Position numbers and translations under genes: made by a program
Notes under the pieces: model-generated
What the model saw: only the letters and a program-made list of their open reading frames with translations
Database searches by the model: none
Told to the model about the DNA's origin: nothing
Assembly: GCA_009846005.1 (NCBI GenBank)
Contig: VXYL01000016.1
Location: 258,141 to 313,493 of the forward strand
Direction: 5' to 3'
Length of the DNA stretch: 55,353 nt
Source: Gammaproteobacteria bacterium
Lineage (GTDB): Bacteria; Pseudomonadota; Gammaproteobacteria; Pseudomonadales; Azotimanducaceae
In this document: one piece after another, positions 46,769 to 53,609 of the stretch
How the letters are laid out: every line of letters starts with the position of its first letter
Numbering within the stretch: position 1 is the first letter of the stretch

Positions 46769-47095
46769 ATGGATACGGATCACGCCGCCGATCACGAGAT
46801 GCCTAGTCGGGTGGAGACCGCCGTTGCCTTGCTGCTCCGGTCACCTCACCTCGAGGTGGGTCAGATCATGGAACTCATGGATATCGGCGACCGGGAATTT
46901 CGCGATATGGCCTCGCGCAACGGCGATATCGCACAACGCCTCGAAGAACGTCGGCTGGGCACGTTGCGACCGATCAAATCGGAGCCCAGACGCTGCAAGT
47001 CCTGCCGGGAGTGGTTCCTGCCGTACGGCCACGACCGCTACTGTTCGGACGCCTGCAAGCGCACCGCGCAGTTCGCACAGTGCCACAAGCGATAA
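46769..47095 (+). CDS. Small zinc-ribbon protein
   Basis: 108 aa hypothetical. N-terminal ~55 residues (VETAVALLLRSPHLEVGQIMELMDIG) look helical, winged-helix-like; the C-terminus has a four-Cys cluster CKSC...YCSDACKR (Cys76, 79, 92, 96), a likely zinc knuckle. AGGA precedes the ATG at 46769 by a few bases; the frame is open upstream to 46610 but that part lacks coding character. Possibly nucleic-acid binding; family not recognised. Confidence 0.7.
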   Translation: MDTDHAADHEMPSRVETAVALLLRSPHLEVGQIMELMDIGDREFRDMASRNGDIAQRLEERRLGTLRPIKSEPRRCKSCREWFLPYGHDRYCSDACKRTAQFAQCHKR

Positions 47096-47123
47096 GACCT
47101 CGGAACACCCGCTTTCGCGCGTC

Positions 47124-47218
47124 GTAGGGGCGACGCTAACGCGCCCGTAGGGCGCGCCTTCGCCCGCTACGGATGTATCGACGGGGTCGATTCGGGACGG
47201 GACAAGCCCGTCCCCTAC
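47124..47218. repeat. REP-like inverted pair (forms E and A) supplying a stop codon
   Basis: Left half 47124-47170: GTAGGGGCGA, an inner GCGCCC-GTA-GGGCGC hairpin, and closing TCGCCCGCTAC. Right half 47194-47218: GGGACGGG-ACAAG-CCCGTCCC-CTAC. The right foot supplies the TAG stop of the ArsC-type gene (47215-47217). Confidence 0.85.
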
Positions 47219-47691
47219 GGCCCGTTTCCCTGCGGCTTCCGTACGCGGCACACCGGGTGATATCCGTCTACTTCGCTGGCCAGCAAGTCCCGGCTGAAAG
47301 CGCCGATCGCATCCCGGATTCGACGGAACACCGCCGCGAACTCCTCTTCGTCCATCCACGGATAGTCCGGGTCCTCGAAGGCCCGGTGCAGCGTTCGCTT
47401 CGCGCTTGGGAAGACGGGACAGGCTTCCTTCGCCTGGTCGCACACGGTAACGACTAAGTCGAAATCGTCGTCGATGTAGTCGTCGACGTGATCGGAAGTG
47501 TGGCCTGAAATGTCGATGCCGATTTCCGCCATCACCTTGATCGCCACGGGGTGAACACCCTTGGGTGCCGTCCCCGCGCTTTCGACCTCGATGCGCTCGC
47601 CGCCGAGGTGGGTGAGCCAACCGTGCGCCATCTGCGAGCGAGCGCGGTTGCCGGTGCAGATGACCAGTAGCCGAAACGGCGTGCTGCTCAC
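47215..47691 (-). CDS. arsC: ArsC-type arsenate reductase / low-molecular-weight phosphatase
   Basis: 158 aa. The P-loop CTGNRARSQMA gives CX5R (Cys12, Arg18), and Cys84 and Cys91 in VTVCDQAKEACPVFP are the resolving cysteines of thioredoxin-coupled arsenate reductases. Predicted to reduce arsenate to arsenite. It starts at GTG 47691 inside the stop of the upstream PhyH gene (GTGA), so translation is coupled. No arsenite pump or arsR is nearby. Its stop codon is in a REP-like repeat. Confidence 0.9.
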   Translation of the reverse strand: MSSTPFRLLVICTGNRARSQMAHGWLTHLGGERIEVESAGTAPKGVHPVAIKVMAEIGIDISGHTSDHVDDYIDDDFDLVVTVCDQAKEACPVFPSAKRTLHRAFEDPDYPWMDEEEFAAVFRRIRDAIGAFSRDLLASEVDGYHPVCRVRKPQGNGP

Positions 47692-48842
47692 AGCCGGGGT
47701 GATCGTTTCAGAACGCTGACTGCGTGCTTTAGGTGCAGGGCGAGTTCGAGATCGTCGTCGGCGATCGCCGCTGCCTTTCGATCCTCGAGGGAACGGAGTC
47801 TCTGCGTAAAGGAGTCTTCGTCGGCCGGCGCGAACGAGGGACCGTCCAGGTCGGGGTCCATGGGGTGGCCATGGGCACCCGGCACGAGCACGTCGAAGTC
47901 CTCCTTCAAGACCGAGTCCGCCGGCGCCTGGCACTCGGCGACGTAGTTGAGCGCACCGGCAGGTTGCCGATAGCCGATCAAACGCTGCAACTCCACGGGC
48001 AGCTTGCGCGCGATGTGCGGTGGACAGGCAAGTAACTGGTTCTCCTCTTGGGCGAGAAACGCCAGGGCGTAGTTGATGTTCATGCCGATGCGGCGTTCCG
48101 GGGAGGTGTTCACCCCCGCCCCGTGAACCGACCAGCCCGTCCAGACCAGCGCACTGCCCTTGCGCATGACCGCCTGGACCGTGGGCTGCCGATGACTAAG
48201 GTGTCCGCCGCGGGGTTCCTCGCGATGGCTGCCGAGCACGACATGGGTGGCGCCGTTGTCTTCGGTGAAATCCGACAGCGCCCACATCACCTCGACCTGT
48301 GGGTCGAGGCCCGCATTCTGGAAATCATGGACCCACATGCCGTTGGCGCGGTGCAGCTTGAGATGGTGCGGCATGGCCTCGGTGCCGGCACCCGGGCCCA
48401 CGTCGATGATCTGGGTCAGATGGAGTTGCCACGGGTAGCGGAAGCCCTTCTCGCCCTTGCCGGACTTGCCGTTGATCTGCACCGCATCGCCGGACAGGCG
48501 CTGTTCGCCTAGGATCGCATTGGCGAGGCGGAGGATCGCCGGGTGCGCGATCATCTTGTGGCTCGCCGGCGATCTCGACACCAGGGCACCGACACGGCGG
48601 GTGCCGCCGAGGCCATGCAAACCGTGCGGCGTCGCGTCGATGTAGGGACGCATCTCTGCGACCAGGGCGTCGCAGGCGGTGCCGTCCACGGCGTTTTCGA
48701 TCACCACGAAGCCGTGCCGGTCGACGGCCTCCAGAACGTTCCGGTGGAACTCCTCGTCCGTATCTGCCGCCTTCGCCCGCGCGTAGTCGAAGCGAAGCAG
48801 TTCGTGGCTGCCGAATGCGTTAGTGACTGTCGAGGCCTGCAT
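47688..48842 (-). CDS. PhyH-family protein with HxA in place of the HxD iron motif
   Basis: 384 aa. Family core TMWALxDFTxDNGATxVVxGSH is present (here MWALSDFTEDNGATHVVLGSH-like, residues 186-206), the distal iron His is H240 in WSVHGAGVN and the 2-oxoglutarate Arg follows (about 250). At the first iron site the usual HRD is HRA (His164-Arg165-Ala166; Ala codon GCC at 48345-48347), a single-base change from GAC. In known Fe/2OG halogenases this Asp is Ala or Gly. The C-terminal ~60 residues are an added acidic helical tail. It overlaps ArsC (GTGA) and is divergent from an SDR. Confidence 0.88.
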   Translation of the reverse strand: MQASTVTNAFGSHELLRFDYARAKAADTDEEFHRNVLEAVDRHGFVVIENAVDGTACDALVAEMRPYIDATPHGLHGLGGTRRVGALVSRSPASHKMIAHPAILRLANAILGEQRLSGDAVQINGKSGKGEKGFRYPWQLHLTQIIDVGPGAGTEAMPHHLKLHRANGMWVHDFQNAGLDPQVEVMWALSDFTEDNGATHVVLGSHREEPRGGHLSHRQPTVQAVMRKGSALVWTGWSVHGAGVNTSPERRIGMNINYALAFLAQEENQLLACPPHIARKLPVELQRLIGYRQPAGALNYVAECQAPADSVLKEDFDVLVPGAHGHPMDPDLDGPSFAPADEDSFTQRLRSLEDRKAAAIADDDLELALHLKHAVSVLKRSPRL

Positions 48843-48955
48843 GGTCCGGTCTTCCCGTCGCGCGCCGCATTATCGACGGGAACGCCAGAGCGCGCCACGG
48901 TTCAAGGCCTGCGGGTATGCTGTGCCGTTTCGTCCGGACGAAAAGAGGACCGACG

Positions 48956-49897
48956 ATGGCTGCCGACGAACATGGGGTCCAGAACAATGCACACCCCGAC
49001 TTGGATGTGCTGGCGGGAGGCGTGGCCGTGGTCACGGGCGGCGCCTCGGGAATCGGCTTTGCCTTGGTGGAGAAGGCCATCGACGGCGGAATGCACGCGG
49101 TGATCGCCGACATCGAAGCCGCGGCCATCGCCGAGGCCGAGTCCCGACTGGCCGACGCCGCGAGGGCAGCGGGGGTCGAGGTCTTCGGCCATCGCGTCGA
49201 TGTCTCTGCGGAGGCGGACGTCCTCGAGCTGGAAGCGGCCGTTTCGGCTCGTTTCCCGGACAACCCGGTGTCGCTCCTATGCTGCAATGCGGGTGTCGGC
49301 GGCGGGGGTCCCGTGTCCAGGGCCAGCGACATCGACTGGGACTTCGTGCTCGGCGTCAATGTCAAGGGTGTCGCCAACTGCGTGCGCGCGTTCGTCCCCA
49401 AGATGGCGTCGGGGGACGCGCCCGGATCCGTGATGGCCACGTCGTCGCAAGACGGGCTGTGCGCCGCCCAAGGCGTCTACGGTGTCTCGAAACACGCCTG
49501 CGTGGCGTTGATGGAGGCCCTCTACCAGGAACTCCGCGGTCGTCTGTCGGTACACGTGCTATGCCCGAACGTCGTGGCGACCAACATCGTGACCTCCGAA
49601 CGCAACCGACCGGAGCGTTTCGGCGGCCCGCGCAGGACGAGCGCGGCGAATCCCGTCCTTGAACGATTCAAAGCGTTCGGCATGCCCCCGTCGCGCTGCG
49701 CGGACCTCGTGTTCGACGCCATCCGCACGGGCACCTTCTACATCATGGCGGAGTCGGAGGACGACCCGGGCTACGTGCGGCTGGAGGCCGAGACCCGCAT
49801 GAAGGCGATCCTCGAGGACGGCTTGCCCTATCGGCCCCGCAGCGCCTACATCGCCAGCATGTTCAATCCGCGGACCCCGATGCCCGGAAAAGACTGA
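48956..49897 (+). CDS. Short-chain dehydrogenase/reductase
   Basis: 313 aa. NAD(P)-binding TGGASGIG, CCNAG, a Ser in MATSSQDG and YGVSK give the classical tetrad. Start at ATG 48956 (MAADEHGVQ) with AGAGGA upstream. C-terminal extension of about 50 residues (EDDPGYVRLEAETRM) is longer than classical SDRs. Divergent from the HxA PhyH gene, so the two may share regulation and a substrate. Confidence 0.9.
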   Translation: MAADEHGVQNNAHPDLDVLAGGVAVVTGGASGIGFALVEKAIDGGMHAVIADIEAAAIAEAESRLADAARAAGVEVFGHRVDVSAEADVLELEAAVSARFPDNPVSLLCCNAGVGGGGPVSRASDIDWDFVLGVNVKGVANCVRAFVPKMASGDAPGSVMATSSQDGLCAAQGVYGVSKHACVALMEALYQELRGRLSVHVLCPNVVATNIVTSERNRPERFGGPRRTSAANPVLERFKAFGMPPSRCADLVFDAIRTGTFYIMAESEDDPGYVRLEAETRMKAILEDGLPYRPRSAYIASMFNPRTPMPGKD

Positions 49898-49905
49898 ACG
49901 CCCGC

Positions 49906-49989
49906 GTAGGGGCGACCCTTGTGGTCGCCCGCATCGGTAACCCGGCTGCGATGAGACGCTTCTCGGGACGGGACAAGCCCGTCCCCTAC
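49906..49989. repeat. REP-like inverted pair (forms B and A)
   Basis: Left 49906-49930: GTAG, GGGCGACC, CTTGT, GGTCGCCC. Right 49965-49989: GGGACGGG, ACAAG, CCCGTCCC, CTAC. Spacer 34 bases. Lies between the convergent SDR and serine hydrolase genes. Confidence 0.88.
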
Positions 49990-50034
49990 GGTCCCGTCGT
50001 TCTCGTTGGTTCGCAGCCCGAACCCGCGTGGCTC

Positions 50035-51282
50035 TCAAACCAGCGCTTGGTACACCAACCGCTGGAAATCCTCCTGGTAGGTGTTGTTCGGCATCATCCC
50101 CGCGGACATCACCTGGGTCAGGCACACGCCGATGAGTTGCTCCGCCGGATCTGCAAAGTAGGTCGTCCCGGCAGCCCCGCCCCAGCCGTACGTGCCCACC
50201 GAACGGATTAATGGCGGCCGCCCGCGGCCGTGGTACATGGCGACGCCGAGCCCCCAGTGGAACCCCGGTCCCGTCATCGGAATGACCATGTCACCGGTGT
50301 GGTTGCCGATCATCATGTCGACGGTCTTGCGGCCGAGGATGCGAACGCCGTCCAACTCGCCGCCGTTCAACAGCATCTGACCGAAGCGCGCATAGTCGCC
50401 CGCCGTCGACAGCACGCCGCCCATGTCGCCGCCAGCCGAGAACTCGGTCTTGGGACCGACCACCTTCTCGCTTGTCGCGGCCTTCTCGACAGCCACGAGG
50501 CGGATCTTGCCGTCCACTTCCCGGGGAACGTAGTTGGCGCCGAAACGGTGGACCGCGTCGTCGGCGACATAGAAGTGGGTGTCGTCCATCCCCAGGGGAT
50601 CGAAGATCGCTTCCCGGAAGAACACGTCCAGGGGCTGGCCGCTCGCTTCCTCGAGGACGGCGGTGAGCACGGGATAGCCGACGTGGTAGCCGAACTGCTC
50701 GCCGGGATGGGCGGCCAGCGGCAGTTCCGCCAGCGCCCGGATCCGTTCCCGGTTGTTCGGACGCGGCGCGTCGTCGTCACCGGGTATCCAGCCGAGCTTG
50801 GTGAGCGCGTCGCGATACTGCTGACGGTAGAAGTGCGGCATCGTGCCTGGGTTGGAGAGTCCGGTGGTGTTCGTCAGGCAGTCGCGGATGGTGATGCCGC
50901 GCCGGGCGCGCTCGGTCAGCATCGGCTCGTCGGCCCGGCGCACCTGCAGATCCCGCCATTCGGGCAGGTAGCGGCCGACGGAATCGTCGGGAGTCAGCAC
51001 GCCGCGTTCGTAGAGCACCATCGTGGCCGCGCCGGCGATGGGCTTGGTATTCGAATACATCCGGAACAACGTATCGAGCCCGGCGGGTGCGTTCTCGTCC
51101 AGATCGAGGACGCCGCAGGCGTGGCGGTGGACGATCTGGCCGCCCCGGGCGACGAGCGTGACGAGGTTCGGGACGCGTTGATCGTCGACAAACGCCTGCA
51201 TCGCGGGCCCGATTTGGGCGAGGCGGTCCGGGTCGAAACCAAGCGCCGCCGGGTCGCCGACGGGTAACGGGGAGTCTGACAT
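50035..51282 (-). CDS. Serine hydrolase (beta-lactamase/esterase class C-like)
   Basis: 415 aa penicillin-binding-like hydrolase. Nucleophile motif YSNTK (SxxK) in FRMYSNTKPIAG, Tyr in FGYHVGYPV (YxN-like position), and GTYGWGGAAGT near the C-terminus. No signal peptide, so a cytoplasmic esterase or peptidase is more likely than a beta-lactamase. Start at 51282 (MSDSPLPVG) has AAGAGAG 5 nt upstream. A short decayed paralogue-like scrap lies at 52443-52496. Confidence 0.9.
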   Translation of the reverse strand: MSDSPLPVGDPAALGFDPDRLAQIGPAMQAFVDDQRVPNLVTLVARGGQIVHRHACGVLDLDENAPAGLDTLFRMYSNTKPIAGAATMVLYERGVLTPDDSVGRYLPEWRDLQVRRADEPMLTERARRGITIRDCLTNTTGLSNPGTMPHFYRQQYRDALTKLGWIPGDDDAPRPNNRERIRALAELPLAAHPGEQFGYHVGYPVLTAVLEEASGQPLDVFFREAIFDPLGMDDTHFYVADDAVHRFGANYVPREVDGKIRLVAVEKAATSEKVVGPKTEFSAGGDMGGVLSTAGDYARFGQMLLNGGELDGVRILGRKTVDMMIGNHTGDMVIPMTGPGFHWGLGVAMYHGRGRPPLIRSVGTYGWGGAAGTTYFADPAEQLIGVCLTQVMSAGMMPNNTYQEDFQRLVYQALV

Positions 51283-51402
51283 GCATGCTCTCTTGGGGAT
51301 TCGGTGAATGGAACCAATCATTGTCGCAGGTTTTCGCCTGGGATCTTGGCACCATCGGACTGCGCTCCGTTCAACGGCAACGCAAACCTGCGGCGCGGCT
51401 TC

Positions 51403-51498
51403 GTAGGGGCGACCCTAACGCGCCCGAAGGGCGCGCGGTCGCCCGAGCCCGGTCGCGACGCGGTGATTCGGCACGGGCCGGACAAGCCCGTCCCCTAC
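51403..51498. repeat. REP-like inverted pair (forms E and A), first of a tandem
   Basis: Left 51403-51444: GTAGGGGCGACC, an inner GCGCCC-GAA-GGGCGC hairpin in place of the CTTGT loop, closing GGTCGCCC. Right 51474-51498: partly decayed form A ending CTAC. A 38-base segment inside (51439-51476) recurs exactly 90 bases later. Confidence 0.82.
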
Positions 51499-51508
51499 GC
51501 GCAGGCTC

Positions 51509-51589
51509 GTAGGGGCGATCCCTTGTGGTCGCCCGAGCCCGGTCGCGACGCGGTGATTCGGCACGGTACGGGACAAGCCCGTCCCCTAC
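51509..51589. repeat. REP-like inverted pair (forms B and A), second of a tandem, supplying a stop codon
   Basis: Left 51509-51534: GTAG, GGGCGATCC (extra base), CTTGT, GGTCGCCC. Right 51568-51589: ACGGG-ACAAG-CCCGTCCC-CTAC. The right foot gives the TAG stop (51586-51588) of the HipA remnant. The 90-base period with the preceding pair points to tandem duplication of a whole unit. Confidence 0.82.
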
Positions 51590-52035
51590 GGCCATCCGAG
51601 CGAGTCCAGGCGCTTGCCGATTAGGGACAGGTAGTGCGTCTGCTGGTCGGTCGGGAGAAAGGAGTCCGCGATTCGCCGTCGCCATGCGGGAACGGACGTC
51701 AGCAGCTCTTTCCGCACGCGCTCGACGACCTTGGGTGGAATTCGCAGACGCTCGTCGGCGTAATAGCCAATCCAGTCCTTGCCGCTAAGACGCCGCTTCT
51801 TGCCGCGAAGCGGCAGGGCGACTTCCTCCAGGGTCTCCAGGCGTTTGCCGAGCGCGAGGAACGCCACTGTGGTGTTGAGGTAGTCGTACGCGGGGGCGAG
51901 TTCGACCTTGTCGTGCCGCGCGATCACCGAGAGGTTCTTAAGATGCATGTCCTCGTTGCCCACGAGGAAGTTGAACAGGCTTCTCTTTAGGAGCTTGACC
52001 TTCTCGATGGCCGGAAACGTACAGTAGGCGTCGCG
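51586..52035 (-). pseudogene. HipA-kinase C-terminal remnant
   Basis: The HipA_C-like stretch FPAIEKVKLLKRSLFN, then FLVGNEDMHLKNLSVI and APAYDYLNT, is followed by about 95 residues typical of HipA C-termini, ending RLDSLGWP. The N-terminal half of HipA (about 200-300 residues with the ATP-binding region) is absent: upstream the frame continues into the PD-(D/E)XK fragment without a start codon. No HipB antitoxin is adjacent. Not a functional toxin. Confidence 0.8.
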
Positions 52036-52037
52036 CG

Positions 52038-52348
52038 GTCGCGTACTCCAGGGCTTGGGCGACGACCTTGCGTCGGGCTTCCGGGTTTTCCCAGAGCTTC
52101 ACCTCGGCCAAGATAAGGTTGCCTTCGGGCGTGACGAAGAGGTTGTCGGCAGTACCAATCCCGAGCGGCAACTCCATGCAGACTGAGACCGGTTGCCCGA
52201 TGCCGGGCTCGATCAGATCCAGCGGTAGGCACGTGGGATGGTCGAAGATCAGTTCCTGCAGGCGTCGTTCGTTCCAGTCGTTGACGCGGGTTAGCGGTGC
52301 GCTCGCCTGTGGCGAGACCATGATCGGCGTTCCTGCGGCGTTCGTCAT
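52038..52348 (-). pseudogene. PD-(D/E)XK nuclease-like protein, N-terminal fragment
   Basis: About 104 residues from MTNAAGTPIM: LQELIFDHPTCLPLD, TADNLFVTPEGNLILAEVK and ARRKVVAQALEYA match the start of a family of PD-(D/E)XK-like proteins normally 300 or more residues long (Asp in the DN pair and EVK as the acidic/Lys motif). Just after ALEYA the family pattern ends, and the DNA passes into the HipA remnant; the open frame continues to 51938 only by chance. A deletion joining two genes is the simplest explanation. Confidence 0.75.
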
Positions 52349-53043
52349 TTACTTCCTCGGGTCTACGGGACTTGGTCGGTCAAAATGCCTAATGTATGCC
52401 AACGGTGCCTGGCGTGGGTACGCTTCTTCGGTGACGATGTCACGGTCGCCCCTGCAGCATGATCGGCTCCTCGGCCCGGGGCACTTGCAGATTCCTCTAC
52501 CGGGCTTTTGGAAGGGGCTTCGCTTCGGGACCGGCTCCTACGGCCCTAGCGAGAGACTCCGAGCAATGGCACCTCCCCGACCAGAACGAAACTACGATAC
52601 CGCAGCCCCCGGAGAAATCGCCCGGGACCGACTAGACCGGCACTTCGGCGACGACCCCACCTTGATTGGGTACGTATCGACGGTCACGAAGTCTGGCGGG
52701 TTCGGCAGATCGAGATCAACGGACGGCGACCGTCAAGTCCGGCGCGAACGTCGCGACAACACGAACGATGGCCCACAGCGGAGTCGCGCCTCAGGGTCGG
52801 GGAGGACGATGCGTTGGGTAAGATGACCGTTTCGCTGGCGACGGCGTGGCTGCCGTTCGAGAACGCGGGCTGCCAGGTTGGACAGTTCGGCCGCAACGAT
52901 CACCAGCGAGGGCGGGTTCGGTGCTGCAGGCGATGTTGCCCGGGACCTTGCCGAGCACTTCGGTGCTGCTGGGCAACGCTCAGCGACTGGCAGGAAGCAT
53001 GAACGCCTAACGCCAACGGATAGATGAGAGGAGGCAACTGAAG
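52349..53043. other. Gene-poor region with decayed coding scraps
   Basis: About 700 bases without an intact gene. The one piece I can place is the serine-hydrolase scrap at 52443-52496. Around 52665-52740 a plus-strand frame reads DWVRIDGHEVWRVRQIEING, which looks coding but belongs to no family I recognise and is not bounded by a start or stop. The remainder has no repeats or RNA features that I can see. Confidence 0.6.
52443..52496 (-). pseudogene. Serine-hydrolase scrap
   Basis: Read on the minus strand, this gives RNLQVPRAEEPIMLQ followed by GRP and a stop, which parallels RDLQVRRADEPMLTERAR of the intact serine hydrolase at 50035-51282. An upstream in-frame stop (at about 52500) confirms decay. 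It is a vestige of a related gene. Confidence 0.55.
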
Positions 53044-53439
53044 ATGAGGATTCACCTAGCCAGCGTCTTCGTAGACGACCAACAGAAGGCGCTCCGTTTC
53101 TACACGCAGACGCTCGGCTTCAAGCTGAAGCACAACATTCCCCTAGGACGTCATGCCTGGATCACCGTTGTATCCGAGGAAGCGCCAGAGGGGATGGAGT
53201 TGGTGCTCGAGCCCGACGAACATCCCGCAGTCCGTCCGTACAGGACGGCACTCGTGAAGGACGGTATCCCCAGTACCTCGTTCGCTGTGGACGACCTGGA
53301 AGCCGAACACGAGCGACTCGTTGCCAAAGGTGTTCGATTCGTACAGCCGCCAACAGACCTCGGGACTGTGATTACCGCCGTCTTCGACGATACGTGTGGC
53401 AACTTGATCCAGATCGCGGAGGAGAAGCGTCAGGGCTAA
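53044..53439 (+). CDS. VOC-family (glyoxalase/dioxygenase-fold) protein
   Basis: 131 aa. IHLASVFVDDQQKALRFYTQTLGF is the first beta-alpha-beta module and STSFAVDDLEAEHERLVAKG the second, with FDDTCGNLIQIAE at the end carrying the metal-ligand Glu. Ribosome-binding site AGGAGG lies 9 nt before the ATG, one of the strongest here. Substrate unknown; bleomycin-resistance-like or glyoxalase roles are both possible. Confidence 0.9.
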   Translation: MRIHLASVFVDDQQKALRFYTQTLGFKLKHNIPLGRHAWITVVSEEAPEGMELVLEPDEHPAVRPYRTALVKDGIPSTSFAVDDLEAEHERLVAKGVRFVQPPTDLGTVITAVFDDTCGNLIQIAEEKRQG

Positions 53440-53468
53440 TTCGCCGTCAAGCAAACCGGCAGGCGCCG

Positions 53469-53595
53469 CCTCAGACCGACGAGCCGTAGGGGACGGGCTT
53501 GTCCCGTCCCGCGCCGTTCGAGCGGAGCCGTGGAACAAACCGGCGCGGGCGAGGACAAGCCTCGCCCCTACGGGGTCGCCCAAACCTTGCTCAAC
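53469..53595. repeat. Left direct-repeat block beside the sulfatase gene, containing a REP-like pair
   Basis: Contains the form A hairpin (GTAG foot at 53486, CTTGT loop) and an inverted form D hairpin (GGGCGAGG-ACAAG-CCTCGCCC-CTAC, 53547-53571). The first 50 bases (53469-53518) match 55121-55170 at all but one position; AACCTTGCTCAAC (53583-53595) matches 55257-55269. Confidence 0.9.
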
Positions 53596-53609
53596 ATGGA
53601 CCAGGCAGC

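Noticed and set aside
51586-52035. HipAB toxin-antitoxin system
   Set aside because: Only the HipA C-terminal part is present and no HipB-like gene is adjacent.
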